DNA of 64,000 bases from Polynucleobacter sp. AP-Kolm-20A-A1 (lineage in GTDB: Bacteria > Pseudomonadota > Gammaproteobacteria > Burkholderiales > Burkholderiaceae). Made by a program: the position numbers and the translations under genes. The notes beneath the pieces were generated by a model. The model had not been told where the DNA came from and ran no database searches. It saw nothing but the letters and a program-made list of their open reading frames with translations. Below, one piece after another: positions 49,902-58,721 of this stretch. The first letter of the stretch is position 1. Each line of letters begins with the position of its first letter. The stretch is taken from positions 62,001-126,000 of the forward strand of contig NZ_CP061315.1 of assembly GCF_018688315.1 (NCBI RefSeq). Direction: 5' to 3'.

Positions 49902-51086
49902 TTACTCTGCTAATTTTTTCGGTTTTGGCCGCTTGCCAGTTTGAACTTTTAAATTGAAGTCTTTACCATTACGTAAAATTTTAAGTTCAACCTCCGTTCC
50001 AGGGGCAATGCTCGCAATAGTATCTAGCAGATCTCTAACGCTATTAGTTGGGGTGGCATTGACTGAAAGCAGAACATCCCCAGGCTTTACGCCGCCACGC
50101 GATGCCGGCCCACCCTCCAAAATTCCGGATATCAATACACCCTTTGCATTTGCGGGCAGCCCTAGCGATTCGGAAAGTTCAGGATTGAGATTTTGAGGTT
50201 CGACCCCAACCCATCCCCGGGACACGCTCCCATTTGCCAAAATGGATTGCATTACTTGTTTTGCTAGACTGATTGGGATTGCAAACCCAATACCCATCGA
50301 TCCGCCATTATTTGAAAAAATAGCCGTATTAATTCCAATTAAATTTCCGCGAGTATCAATTAAAGCGCCTCCAGAATTTCCGGGATTGATTGCTGCGTCT
50401 GTTTGAATAAAGTTTTCAAAAGTATTGATGCCTAAGTGATTTCGGCCTAGAGCAGAAACAATGCCTGAGGTCACGGTTTGTCCAACACCAAAAGGATTGC
50501 CTATGGCCAATACAACATCGCCGATACGAACGGATTCCGAGTTTCCAAACGTTATAGGTGTTGGCAGCTGTTTTCCGTCAATTTTTAAAACTGCGATGTC
50601 AGTCTCGGGATCGCTGCCAACCACTTTTGCTTTTAGTTTGCGCCCATCAGAAAGTGCAACATCGATATTGTCTGCATTACTGATGACGTGATGATTAGTA
50701 AGAATGTATCCTTCGGCGCTCACAAGCACGCCAGATCCGAGGCTTGAGCTGGGCTCTTCTGGCGGTTGGTCGCCAAAGAAGAATTTAAAGAGTGGGTCTG
50801 CTGAATTAGGTTTGTTGCCGGAGCGTGCCCTAGGTTTTACTGTGCTTTTGCTAGTAAAGATATTTACTACAGCTGGCATGGAGCGTTTTACGGCTTCATG
50901 ATAAGATCCCGGACTTACTTGATCTTGCTGTCTAATTTCGTTAATCGGAATGGTATTTGCCAAAGAGCTCACACCCGAGCTGGGTATCCAGTCTGGCTGG
51001 AGAGTGACAACAATAAATACGGCCGCTAGAAGGATAGTGACGGTTTGCGCAAACAAGAGCCAGAGCTTATTAAATGTAGTGGGCAT
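49902..51086 (-). CDS. Membrane-anchored HtrA/DegQ-type serine protease
   Basis: A 394-residue periplasmic protease with an N-terminal anchor (about residues 9-28). The triad is H133 (LTNHHVI), D163 (ETDIAVLKID) and S238 (NPGNSGGAL). One PDZ domain follows (about 285-375, GVLISGILEGGPASRGGVKPGDV), so the layout is like DegS or a short DegQ. It begins 2 bases after the stop of the TPR-OGT gene, so the two are co-transcribed. Such proteases handle envelope stress or protein quality control. Confidence 0.93.
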   Translation of the reverse strand: MPTTFNKLWLLFAQTVTILLAAVFIVVTLQPDWIPSSGVSSLANTIPINEIRQQDQVSPGSYHEAVKRSMPAVVNIFTSKSTVKPRARSGNKPNSADPLFKFFFGDQPPEEPSSSLGSGVLVSAEGYILTNHHVISNADNIDVALSDGRKLKAKVVGSDPETDIAVLKIDGKQLPTPITFGNSESVRIGDVVLAIGNPFGVGQTVTSGIVSALGRNHLGINTFENFIQTDAAINPGNSGGALIDTRGNLIGINTAIFSNNGGSMGIGFAIPISLAKQVMQSILANGSVSRGWVGVEPQNLNPELSESLGLPANAKGVLISGILEGGPASRGGVKPGDVLLSVNATPTNSVRDLLDTIASIAPGTEVELKILRNGKDFNLKVQTGKRPKPKKLAE

Positions 51087-51088
51087 AT

Positions 51089-53323
51089 TTATTGTTGTTT
51101 TCTCATTTGCCCGATTAAAAAAGCTTCAAGGCTACGAATAGGTTCTAGATTATTAAAAACTCTATGAAGATTTTCTTTGATACGTTTTTTATAGATCTTT
51201 TGTATTTCTGGATTTTGAATCAATTCCACTGCTCGATCAATATACTCTTCGTCTGAGTGGCAGATGAGGTCTAAAAGTGCCATTCGCCTCAAAATGGCGC
51301 TAGCAAGTCTGCCGCGCATGAAGTCACCCTCGATGGTGACAATGGGCAAGTTGCAACTCAGCGCCTGTATAGCAGTATTAAAGCCAGAAAATCCAATGGT
51401 GTCCAAGTAAAGATGAGACTGCTGCATGAGACTGTGAAATTCTTCTTTCTGTAAAAAAGGAATGAAGTGAATAAACGACTCTGCATGGAGGCTTTCTTTT
51501 ATGAATGCAGTGTGCAATCGTTCTTTTAGGGTGCTGGTGAGGGTTTCAGAGAAATCAAAAAAGATAAATTGGCAGCGCCCTAGTCGTTTGGCAATTTGAG
51601 TAAAGACATGGTCGTTCTTGGGGTTGTATTTAGAGGGTGATCCAGCGCAGATCAGTATCGGTAGATTGGCGTCTATCCCGAGCTGGTCTAAATTAATATC
51701 AGCAGTTTTAGTTGATTGGGATTCAATATAAGTCCCAAGGCTAGGTAGCTTAATTAACCCTTCGCTGTAAAACAGCTTTGATGTCTCGCCCTCAAAGAGT
51801 TCTGCAGACAGGTAATAGTCGATGGTTGAGAGACCGGTTGTTTCAGGATGTCCCCATGCCACCATCTGTGTGGGCGCTAATCTAAGGCATGCCAAGGCCC
51901 TAGTGGCGGTATCCATGCCAATTTCTGGGTAGAGTAAAACATCTAGTTCGTGGCTTTTAATGAGGCGGGCAGCATCGATAGTGGATTGCCCGCAATTAAG
52001 GTACCTCCCTTTTAATTTGGCTATGGACGTTTCTTCATCTTCGGCTCCATTGGTATTAAAGAGGAAAACTTCAAATTGCCCGGGATTTAAATGGCTTACC
52101 AATCCCTTTGTGATGGCATGCCAGACGGGATGATTGCAAAAATAGTTGCTGACAATACCGATACGAATCTTCTCTGAAGAAATTAGGCAATTCTGGATTG
52201 AATCAACCTGGTGCTGAATTGCCTGCGCATGGCGTATTCCGAATGCCCCAAATTGTGAGAGCAGGGGCTTATTATTAAGATCTTGATAGGCAAGGTAAAA
52301 GGGGTGCCGATATAGAATTTTTTCGTCAGCTTTGAACGGCTTTAACGAGTCATCACCTAACGGAAAGAAATCCAGATGCTGTGCAAATGCATTCCTGGAT
52401 TCTTTAATCTCATCTTGGCTGCTATATACCTTGGGTATTTGTGCGATAGTCAATGCAACCCGCACCTCAAGATTTTCTGGGTCCAGGGCCAATGATTTTG
52501 AATAGTTCTTCTTAGCCGAGTTTGACTCACCCATCTCGTAGTAAGTCTCACCCAATAAATTACAAGTAACTGGGTTGTTGGGATCGAGTTGCTCTGCACG
52601 TTGATAGCATTCAATGGCGCCACTAAACTGCTTGCACTTTTTTAGACAATTACCAAAGTTGAGATAGGCCTCTAAATAATTGGGGTTTAGTTGAATAGCG
52701 CGTTCAAAACACTGAAAGGCAACGTCATAATTCTCGATTTGAGTCAGAGCATTTCCGAGGTTGTTAAAGCCAATAGAGAATTGAGGATTTGCATGAACCG
52801 CTTGCTCCAAAAATTCAATTGCTTTCCCAAACTTTTCATCTTCTAAAAAGATTACGCCTTGATTATTAAGGGCTTCAGCGTAATTAGGCCTTAGAGAAAT
52901 TGCTTTTGCATATGCTTCTAAAGCCTCTGATTTTCTAGTCAATCCCTTTAGCGCGTTTCCGCGATTGTTGTGCGTCTCAGCAATGCGGCTATCCGCCGAT
53001 ATAGAGAGATCAAAAAAGTGAAGTGCTTCGGAATATCGTCCAAGCGCATTTTGAACCAGGCCAATGTTTCCAAGGGTTGGAGCGAAGTGAGGCACACGTA
53101 GATTGGCCTTATTTAAAAAATCTAAGGCTTTTTCAAATGATTGGTTTTGATAATGCCGAATACCTAAGAGATTAAGTACATCGACATTGCTAGGATCAAG
53201 CCTGAATGCCTCATTAAGCAATTCATCAGCTTTTTCAAGCTCACCCTTTTGAAGCAATGAAAAACTATTGTGCAAAATTTGTTTTGCACGTGCTTCTTCC
53301 GTTAACGTTTTTTCAGAAGGCAA
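51089..53323 (-). CDS. TPR protein with O-GlcNAc transferase-like (GT41) domain
   Basis: A 744-residue protein starting with TTG. The first 300 residues are about eight TPR units (for example NAEALNNQG-like NYAEALNNQGVIFLEDEKFG and LEAYLNFGNCLKKCKQFSGA). The C-terminal half carries the OGT/SPINDLY-type catalytic region: RIGIVSNYFCNHPVWHAITK, VAWGHPETTGLSTIDYYLS and the UDP-sugar site near GFSGFNTAIQALSCNLPIVT and RGRLASAIL. Bacterial members glycosylate proteins or act in exopolysaccharide synthesis; the target here is unknown. It overlaps nothing but is tightly coupled to the htrA gene. Confidence 0.85.
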   Translation of the reverse strand: MPSEKTLTEEARAKQILHNSFSLLQKGELEKADELLNEAFRLDPSNVDVLNLLGIRHYQNQSFEKALDFLNKANLRVPHFAPTLGNIGLVQNALGRYSEALHFFDLSISADSRIAETHNNRGNALKGLTRKSEALEAYAKAISLRPNYAEALNNQGVIFLEDEKFGKAIEFLEQAVHANPQFSIGFNNLGNALTQIENYDVAFQCFERAIQLNPNYLEAYLNFGNCLKKCKQFSGAIECYQRAEQLDPNNPVTCNLLGETYYEMGESNSAKKNYSKSLALDPENLEVRVALTIAQIPKVYSSQDEIKESRNAFAQHLDFFPLGDDSLKPFKADEKILYRHPFYLAYQDLNNKPLLSQFGAFGIRHAQAIQHQVDSIQNCLISSEKIRIGIVSNYFCNHPVWHAITKGLVSHLNPGQFEVFLFNTNGAEDEETSIAKLKGRYLNCGQSTIDAARLIKSHELDVLLYPEIGMDTATRALACLRLAPTQMVAWGHPETTGLSTIDYYLSAELFEGETSKLFYSEGLIKLPSLGTYIESQSTKTADINLDQLGIDANLPILICAGSPSKYNPKNDHVFTQIAKRLGRCQFIFFDFSETLTSTLKERLHTAFIKESLHAESFIHFIPFLQKEEFHSLMQQSHLYLDTIGFSGFNTAIQALSCNLPIVTIEGDFMRGRLASAILRRMALLDLICHSDEEYIDRAVELIQNPEIQKIYKKRIKENLHRVFNNLEPIRSLEAFLIGQMRKQQ

Positions 53324-53366
53324 GTGTTATAACCTTGGGCGCGCGAATGAATGGGTGATTAGCAAT

Positions 53367-53789
53367 TTATTTATTCAGACTATCGCGAATTTCACGCAAC
53401 AAAACAATATCTTCTGGTGTTGGGGGTGCAGGGGGCGCATCGAGAAGCCGCACTTTATTGACAACCTTGACCATTTGAAAAATCACAAATGCCAAGAGGA
53501 TAAAATTGATGGAAATAGTGATGAAGTTTCCGTAGGCAAAAATTGGGACGCCTGCTTTTTTTAGGGCATCAAAAGTTCTTGGCACGCCTTCAGGAATATG
53601 GCCTAAAACGACAAAAAGATTTGTAAAGTCGATATGACCGCCCAAAAGGGTTGAAATGACGGGCATCACGATGTCGTTGACGAGGGAATCCACGATTTTT
53701 CCAAATGCACCGCCAATAATGACACCCACCGCCAAATCGATCACATTTCCCTTAACGGCAAAGTCCCGAAACTCCTTTAAAACGCTCAT
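53367..53789 (-). CDS. mscL: Large-conductance mechanosensitive channel
   Basis: A 140-residue MscL, an emergency osmotic release channel of the inner membrane. The N-terminal helix [20 protein letters not shown] and first membrane helix with [20 protein letters not shown] (22-41) are diagnostic, and the second membrane helix lies near residues 87-106. The C-terminal bundle has [17 protein letters not shown]. It is divergent from petA, sharing a 137-base gap. Confidence 0.96.
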   Translation of the reverse strand: MSVLKEFRDFAVKGNVIDLAVGVIIGGAFGKIVDSLVNDIVMPVISTLLGGHIDFTNLFVVLGHIPEGVPRTFDALKKAGVPIFAYGNFITISINFILLAFVIFQMVKVVNKVRLLDAPPAPPTPEDIVLLREIRDSLNK

Positions 53790-53808
53790 AAATGCTTCCT
53801 TTTTTGAT

Positions 53809-53836
53809 TTGATACTGATTAACCCGAGATTAACCC
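53809..53836 (+). promoter_or_regulatory. Direct repeat and FNR-like palindrome upstream of petA
   Basis: GATTAACCC occurs twice, at 53817-53825 and 53828-53836, exactly 11 bases apart, i.e. about one helical turn. The first copy overlaps TTGAT-ACTG-ATTAA (53809-53822), one mismatch from an FNR/ANR box. Both lie just upstream of the candidate petA promoter and could bind a regulator of petABC or of divergent mscL. Confidence 0.4.
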
Positions 53837-53846
53837 CAGAACTTTC

Positions 53847-53874
53847 TTGCTTACCCCACTTTTTACTTTAAAAT
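53847..53874 (+). promoter_or_regulatory. Candidate sigma-70 promoter of petABC
   Basis: TTGCTT (53847-53852) and TAAAAT (53869-53874) are separated by 16 bases, placing a start near 53881 and a leader of about 46 bases before the petA ATG. It is the best promoter-like pair in the mscL-petA gap. Confidence 0.55.
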
Positions 53875-53926
53875 CCTACCTTTAAGCAATTTCCACCCAT
53901 AAATACCCTTTTTAGGAATTTTGTAA

Positions 53927-54529
53927 ATGAGTGACAAGCCCTGTATGGACAAGGATCGCCGCAATTGGCTGATCGCCACTTCGGCAGTTGGTGGCGTAGG
54001 TGCAGCCGCAGCCCTTTACCCTTTTGTGGACAGCTTTGAGCCTTCTGAGCGTGCTAAAGCCGCTGGAGCAGCTGTTGAGATCGATATCGCGGGCATGCAG
54101 CCTGACGAAATGAGAATGGTTGAATGGCGCGGTAAGCCTGTATGGGTGGTGCGTCGTACGCCTGAGCAGGTTGCTGAACTCTCTAAAATTGATGGCGAAT
54201 TGGCTGACCCTGATTCATTGCGTGATCCAGCCCAATTTACCCCTCCTTACGCCCAGAACCAATGGCGCTCAATTAAGCCTGAGTACCTTGTGGTTGTTGG
54301 TATTTGCACCCATTTAGGCTGCTCCCCAACACCAAAATTCGAGTCAGGTGCTCAGCCATCCCTCCCAAATACTTGGCCAGGCGGCTTCCTCTGCCCATGT
54401 CATGGCTCTACATTTGATATGGCAGGCCGCGTATTTAAGAACAAACCAGCCCCAGATAACCTTGAAGTGCCGCCACATATGTATTTGAGCGACACCAAGA
54501 TTCTGATTGGCGATGATAAGAAGGCCTAA
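53927..54529 (+). CDS. petA: Ubiquinol-cytochrome c reductase Rieske iron-sulfur subunit
   Basis: A 200-residue Rieske protein of the cytochrome bc1 complex. The twin-arginine signal reads DKDRRNWLIAT (residues 8-18), followed by a hydrophobic anchor. Cluster ligands are C127 and H129 (CTHLGC, with C132) and C156-C158-H159 (CPCHGSTFD); C132 and C158 form the usual disulfide. It is the first gene of petABC and a likely Tat substrate. Confidence 0.97.
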   Translation: MSDKPCMDKDRRNWLIATSAVGGVGAAAALYPFVDSFEPSERAKAAGAAVEIDIAGMQPDEMRMVEWRGKPVWVVRRTPEQVAELSKIDGELADPDSLRDPAQFTPPYAQNQWRSIKPEYLVVVGICTHLGCSPTPKFESGAQPSLPNTWPGGFLCPCHGSTFDMAGRVFKNKPAPDNLEVPPHMYLSDTKILIGDDKKA

Positions 54530-54539
54530 GGAGAAATAA

Positions 54540-55940
54540 ATGGCATTTCACGAAAAAGAAGTCCCAGCAAACGCTCCTGTTGCCCAGAAGGTGTTGGCTT
54601 GGGTTGATTCCCGTTTTCCTCTCACTTCCTCGATTAAGGCTCATTTAACCGAGTATTACGCACCTAAAAACCTCAATTTTTGGTACTTTTTTGGTTCCTT
54701 AGCGATTGTGGTTTTGGCTTTACAAATCATTACCGGTATTTTCTTGGTAATGAACTACAAGCCTGATGCTGCCAAGGCTTTTGAGTCTGTTGAGTACATC
54801 ATGCGTGAAGTTCCATGGGGTTGGATGATTCGTTACCTCCATTCCACAGGCGCTTCAATGTTCTTCGTGGTTGTGTATTTGCACATGTTCCGTGGTTTGA
54901 TCTACGGCTCTTATCGCAAGCCACGTGAGTTAATTTGGATCTTCGGTTGCGCAATTTTCTTGTGCTTGATGGGCGAGGCTTTCTTTGGTTACTTGCTCCC
55001 ATGGGGCCAAATGTCCTACTGGGGCGCTCAAGTAATCGTGAACTTGTTCTCTGCAATCCCATTCATTGGTCCAGACCTTTCTTTATGGTTGCGTGGTGAC
55101 TATGTTGTGGGTGATGCAACCCTCAATCGCTTCTTTGCATTCCACGTGATTGCAATTCCATTGGTATTGATTGGTTTGGTTGCTGCTCACATTATTGCTT
55201 TGCATGAAGTTGGCTCAAACAATCCTGATGGCATTGAAATCAAAGAGAACTTAGATGCAAATGGTCACCCTGTAGATGGCATTCCATTCCACCCTTACTA
55301 CACCGTCCATGACGTGTTTGGTCTTGGTGTGTTCTTGATGATTTTTGCTTGCATCGTGTTCTTTGCACCAGAGATGGGCGGTTACTTCCTTGAAGCTAAC
55401 AACTTCATCCCTGCAAATCCATTGCAAACGCCTCCGCACATTGCACCGGTTTGGTATTTCACGCCGTTCTACTCTATGTTGCGTGCGACAACTACCAACT
55501 TCCTGTTGCCTCTGTGGATCTTCTTGGCAGTCATTCTTGGAATGTTTGCTAAAACTTCAAACGATAAGAAAGTCAAAGGCGCTTGCGTAGCAATTGCTGT
55601 TATTTTGGCCGCTGGTTTCTATTTGTTTGATGCGAAGTTCTGGGGTGTTGTGATCATGGGCGGTTCAGTTGTGATCATGTTCTTCTTACCTTGGCTTGAT
55701 AAATCACCGGTGAAATCGATTCGCTATCGTCCACAGTTCCATAAATATATTTATGGTGTGTTCGTAGTGAGTTTTGTGATCTTGGGCTATTTAGGTATCG
55801 AGCCACCATCACCAGTATTTGAAAAGATTTCTCAGGTATGCACTATTTATTATCTGGGCTTCTTCTTGGCAATGCCGTTCTGGAGCACGCGTGGCACGTT
55901 CAAGCCTGTTCCAACACGCGTTACTTTTAAGTCCCATTAA
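54540..55940 (+). CDS. petB: Cytochrome b of the bc1 complex
   Basis: A 466-residue cytochrome b with eight or so membrane helices that binds two b haems and the Qo/Qi quinone sites. Conserved text includes GWMIRYLHSTGASMFFVVVYLHMFRG (haem histidines), GYLLPWGQMSYWGAQVI and the PEWY-type Qo motif, here reading PVWYFTPFYSML. AAGGAG precedes the ATG. It follows petA by 10 bases. Confidence 0.97.
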   Translation: MAFHEKEVPANAPVAQKVLAWVDSRFPLTSSIKAHLTEYYAPKNLNFWYFFGSLAIVVLALQIITGIFLVMNYKPDAAKAFESVEYIMREVPWGWMIRYLHSTGASMFFVVVYLHMFRGLIYGSYRKPRELIWIFGCAIFLCLMGEAFFGYLLPWGQMSYWGAQVIVNLFSAIPFIGPDLSLWLRGDYVVGDATLNRFFAFHVIAIPLVLIGLVAAHIIALHEVGSNNPDGIEIKENLDANGHPVDGIPFHPYYTVHDVFGLGVFLMIFACIVFFAPEMGGYFLEANNFIPANPLQTPPHIAPVWYFTPFYSMLRATTTNFLLPLWIFLAVILGMFAKTSNDKKVKGACVAIAVILAAGFYLFDAKFWGVVIMGGSVVIMFFLPWLDKSPVKSIRYRPQFHKYIYGVFVVSFVILGYLGIEPPSPVFEKISQVCTIYYLGFFLAMPFWSTRGTFKPVPTRVTFKSH

Positions 55941-55981
55941 TTCACGCCTGAGATATTGGCAAAGAGAAATTAGGAATTAGC

Positions 55982-56755
55982 ATGAAACGAATCCTGCAAA
56001 CTTTGATGGGCGTCTGCCAAGCTACGGTTTTGGTTGCTGCCCTTGGCTTTGGTGTTGCTGCCAATGCAAACGAAGGCGGCTTTCCATTGGATAAAGCCCC
56101 TGACCGTGTAAGCAGCAATGCTTCATTGCAAAACGGCGCCAAGATATTTGTGAACTATTGCTTGAACTGCCACGCAGCTTCAAGCATGCGTTACAACCGC
56201 TTGCGTGATATCGGCTTGACCGATCAGCAGATTAAAGACAATCTCATTTTGAACGACGCTAAAGTTGGCGATTTGATGACCATCTCCATGACACCAAAAG
56301 AAGGCAAAGCGTTCTTTGGTAAAAACCCACCAGATTTATCAGTTGAGGCTCGTGCTCGTGGTACTGATTGGCTCTACACCTACTTCCGCACTTTCTACAA
56401 AGACGATACTACGCAAACGGGTTGGAATAACTTGGTTTACCCAAGCGTAGGTATGCCGCATGTTCTTTGGCAGTTGCAAGGTGAGCGTGCTGCGAAGTTT
56501 GAAGAGCACAAGGATCCGCATGACGAAGGCAGAATGGAAAAGGTTTTCGTTGGCTTTGAGCAGTTAACTCCAGGCACAATGAAGCCGCAAGAGTACGACG
56601 ACAATATCGCCGACTTGGTTGCCTTTATGTCATGGATGGCTGAGCCAGTGCAGTTGGAGCGTAAACGTCTTGGCGTAATCGTGCTCCTATTCTTGGCAAT
56701 CTTCACCATATTGGCATGGCGTTTAAATAAAGCCTACTGGAAAGATATTCACTAA
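55982..56755 (+). CDS. petC: Cytochrome c1
   Basis: A 257-residue cytochrome c1. An N-terminal signal ends near residue 29 (VAANA|N). The haem site is C60-x-x-C63-H64 (NYCLNCHAASSMRYNR). The C-terminal membrane anchor lies at about 231-249 (LGVIVLLFLAIFTILAWRL), ending in NKAYWKDIH. It completes the petABC operon; a perfect 9-bp hairpin follows. Confidence 0.97.
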   Translation: MKRILQTLMGVCQATVLVAALGFGVAANANEGGFPLDKAPDRVSSNASLQNGAKIFVNYCLNCHAASSMRYNRLRDIGLTDQQIKDNLILNDAKVGDLMTISMTPKEGKAFFGKNPPDLSVEARARGTDWLYTYFRTFYKDDTTQTGWNNLVYPSVGMPHVLWQLQGERAAKFEEHKDPHDEGRMEKVFVGFEQLTPGTMKPQEYDDNIADLVAFMSWMAEPVQLERKRLGVIVLLFLAIFTILAWRLNKAYWKDIH

Positions 56756-56764
56756 TTCGAATTA

Positions 56765-56788
56765 ATGGGCCCTGAAGCTAGGGCCCAT
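56765..56788 (+). other. Perfect hairpin between petC and sspA
   Basis: ATGGGCCCT (56765-56773) and AGGGCCCAT (56780-56788) form a perfect 9-bp GC-rich stem with a six-base loop ten bases after the petC stop. No T-run follows, so it is not a standard terminator. It could stabilise the petABC mRNA 3' end or attenuate transcription into sspA. Confidence 0.5.
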
Positions 56789-56854
56789 GAGTGAAAAGAT
56801 TTAACGCTGTTGTGCGTTTGTTGTATTGAAGTAGAAATTTAAGGAAATAAATTT

Positions 56855-57466
56855 ATGATGGTGTTGTACTCGGGTACTAACTGCCCATTCTCGCAACGCT
56901 GCCGTCTGGTGCTTTTTGAAAAAGGCATGGACTTTGAAATCCGCGATGTTGACTTGTTTAACAAGCCTGAAGACATTTCGGTAATGAACCCTTATGGCCA
57001 AGTGCCAATCTTGGTTGAGCGCGATTTAATTTTGTATGAGTCAAACATCATCAATGAATATATTGATGAGCGCTTTCCTCATCCACAGTTGATGCCGCCA
57101 GACCCAGTAGCTCGTGCCCGTGCGCGCCTTTTTCTCTTTAATTTTGAGAAAGAGCTGTTTGTACACGTAGCGGCTTTGGAAAATGAAAAAGGTAAAGCTG
57201 CTGAGAAGGTTCATGAAAAAGCACGTTTAGCTATTCGTGATCGTTTAACTCAGTTAGCCCCAATTTTTGTTAAAAACAAATACATGTTGGGCGATGAGTT
57301 CTCAATGCTTGACGTAGCAATTGCGCCATTGTTATGGCGTCTTGAGCACTACGGTATTGATCTTTCTCGAAATGCTGCGGCTTTGTTGAAGTACGCTGAG
57401 CGTATTTTTAGCAGACCTGCTTATATCGAGGCATTAACTCCTTCTGAAAAGGTAATGCGCCGCTAA
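56855..57466 (+). CDS. sspA: Stringent starvation protein A
   Basis: A 203-residue GST-fold protein that binds RNA polymerase and alters promoter escape under starvation. The thioredoxin-like half has YSGTNCPFSQRCRLVLFEKG (residues 5-24) and NPYGQVPILVERD; the helical half follows (SMLDVAIAPLLWRLEHYGI). AAGGA lies upstream of an ATG-ATG start. It is followed by sspB, the conserved pair after petABC. Confidence 0.95.
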   Translation: MMVLYSGTNCPFSQRCRLVLFEKGMDFEIRDVDLFNKPEDISVMNPYGQVPILVERDLILYESNIINEYIDERFPHPQLMPPDPVARARARLFLFNFEKELFVHVAALENEKGKAAEKVHEKARLAIRDRLTQLAPIFVKNKYMLGDEFSMLDVAIAPLLWRLEHYGIDLSRNAAALLKYAERIFSRPAYIEALTPSEKVMRR

Positions 57467-57496
57467 GCATCAACTTGCGGTTCATTACAGGTCAGT

Positions 57497-57904
57497 ATGT
57501 CTGACGTTCCAAGCAATAAACCCTACCTAATCCGTGCCCTACATCAGTGGTGCACGGATTTTGGTTTTACGCCCTTCATAGCGGTTTTTGTTGATGCCAG
57601 GGTTGAGGTGCCCATGGAGTTCGTTAAGAACGATGAGATCGTTTTAAACCTCTCCCTTGAGGCGTGCCATCAATTGCAGCTTGAAAATGATTGGATCAGC
57701 TTTCAGGCCCGATTTGGGGGAATTCCAAGGAAGATTATGGTTCCGGTTAGTCATGTCCTAGCAATTTATGCCCGGGAAAATGGCCAGGGAATGTCTTTTC
57801 CGTTTGACCCGGCGCAAGCTAGGGATTTGCATGTGGCAGACTCTTCAGATCAACCCCCAGAAAAGCCAAAATCCAAGAAACCATCCTTGACGATTGTGAA
57901 ATAG
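57497..57904 (+). CDS. sspB: ClpXP adaptor SspB
   Basis: A 135-residue adaptor that tethers ssrA-tagged proteins to ClpXP. The substrate-binding domain is seen in KPYLIRALHQWCTDFGFTPF (8-27) and FQARFGGIPRKIMVPVSHVLAIYARENGQ. A flexible tail leads to the ClpX-binding end, KKPSLTIVK, which matches the family's XB motif. The tRNA-Thr promoter overlaps its 3' end. Confidence 0.95.
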   Translation: MSDVPSNKPYLIRALHQWCTDFGFTPFIAVFVDARVEVPMEFVKNDEIVLNLSLEACHQLQLENDWISFQARFGGIPRKIMVPVSHVLAIYARENGQGMSFPFDPAQARDLHVADSSDQPPEKPKSKKPSLTIVK

Positions 57905-57912
57905 GCTAAAAT
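57887..57912 (+). promoter_or_regulatory. Candidate tRNA-Thr promoter
   Basis: TTGACG (57887-57892) inside the sspB end and TAAAAT (57907-57912) lie 14 bases apart, a short spacer. The predicted start is about 3 bases before the tRNA. The pair is suggestive but not ideal. Confidence 0.35.
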
Positions 57913-57921
57913 ATCACCGTT

Positions 57922-57997
57922 GCCCCTTTAGCTCATCTGGTAGAGCAACTGATTTGTAATCAGTAGGTGGTCTGTTCGAGTCGGACAAGGGGCACCA
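57922..57997 (+). tRNA. tRNA-Thr, anticodon UGU
   Basis: A 76-base cloverleaf can be drawn. The acceptor stem GCCCCTT (57922-57928) pairs with AAGGGGC (57987-57993). The D stem is GCTC/GAGC, the anticodon stem ACTGA/TCAGT with loop TTTGTAA and anticodon TGT at 57955-57957, and the T stem GTCTG/CGGAC with loop TTCGAGT. The discriminator is A, and CCA is encoded. It reads ACA and, with modification, other threonine codons. An accessory block follows it. Confidence 0.95.
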
Positions 57998-58036
57998 CTC
58001 ATCTCATCATTTTTCAGAATTTTCCCCAGGAAAAAT

Positions 58037-58714
58037 ATGTCTAGAGGAATATTGTCTATCTATTGGGGTGATGAATCCAAGCTTCCTTTAGCTCGTCTTA
58101 AAGCGTCTGTTCAAAGATTTCATCCTGAGCTAAAGCATGAAATTATCAAAGTTGACGCTCCCACTGGAGATCTTGCTAGCTTAAATAAGAAAGCATCCAT
58201 GTTTGAGCTTTCACCATTTGATGAAACTTTATTCTTAGATATTGACACGGTAGTAATGGGAAATCTAGATTTTGGATTTCGGAAAGCGGCGCAGTTTGGT
58301 TTAGCCATGAGCATCTGCGAGGCTCCATGGGCTAGAAGGTACCCAAGAATATTTGTTGGTGATGAAGTGGAGTACAACACTGGCGTAGTTTTCTTCTCAA
58401 GGAAGGCTGAGCCTTTATTCTGCGAGTGGAAGGGGCTTGCCTTGACTGCAGACACCACCTTGGTTGGCGCAAATGATGGCAAGGTCTATGAGGTTCCAGT
58501 GCAAGATCAAGGCTCATTCGCATTAGCAGTTGAAAAAACAGGCTTTCACCCGTTTGTTTTGCCTTTAAATTGGAACTTTAGACCGCTTTGGCATGGAAGC
58601 TTCTTTGGGCCCATTAAGGTTTGGCATGACTATGCTGACCCACCACCCTTCTTTGACGAGTTAAATACTTACTATTCCAAAAAAGATTCAGTCATCCAGT
58701 TTCATCGGGGATAA
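58037..58714 (+). CDS. Putative DxD glycosyltransferase (GT-A fold)
   Basis: A 225-residue protein. The text ETLFLDIDTVVMGNLD (63-78) contains D68-I-D70, the metal/nucleotide-sugar motif of GT-A glycosyltransferases of the GT8-like type. A second conserved-looking region is EYNTGVVFFSRKAEP. No signal or membrane helix is seen. It begins 39 bases after tRNA-Thr and is followed after 7 bases by another glycosyltransferase-like gene. Donor and acceptor are unknown. Confidence 0.7.
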   Translation: MSRGILSIYWGDESKLPLARLKASVQRFHPELKHEIIKVDAPTGDLASLNKKASMFELSPFDETLFLDIDTVVMGNLDFGFRKAAQFGLAMSICEAPWARRYPRIFVGDEVEYNTGVVFFSRKAEPLFCEWKGLALTADTTLVGANDGKVYEVPVQDQGSFALAVEKTGFHPFVLPLNWNFRPLWHGSFFGPIKVWHDYADPPPFFDELNTYYSKKDSVIQFHRG

Positions 58715-58721
58715 TTTTTAA

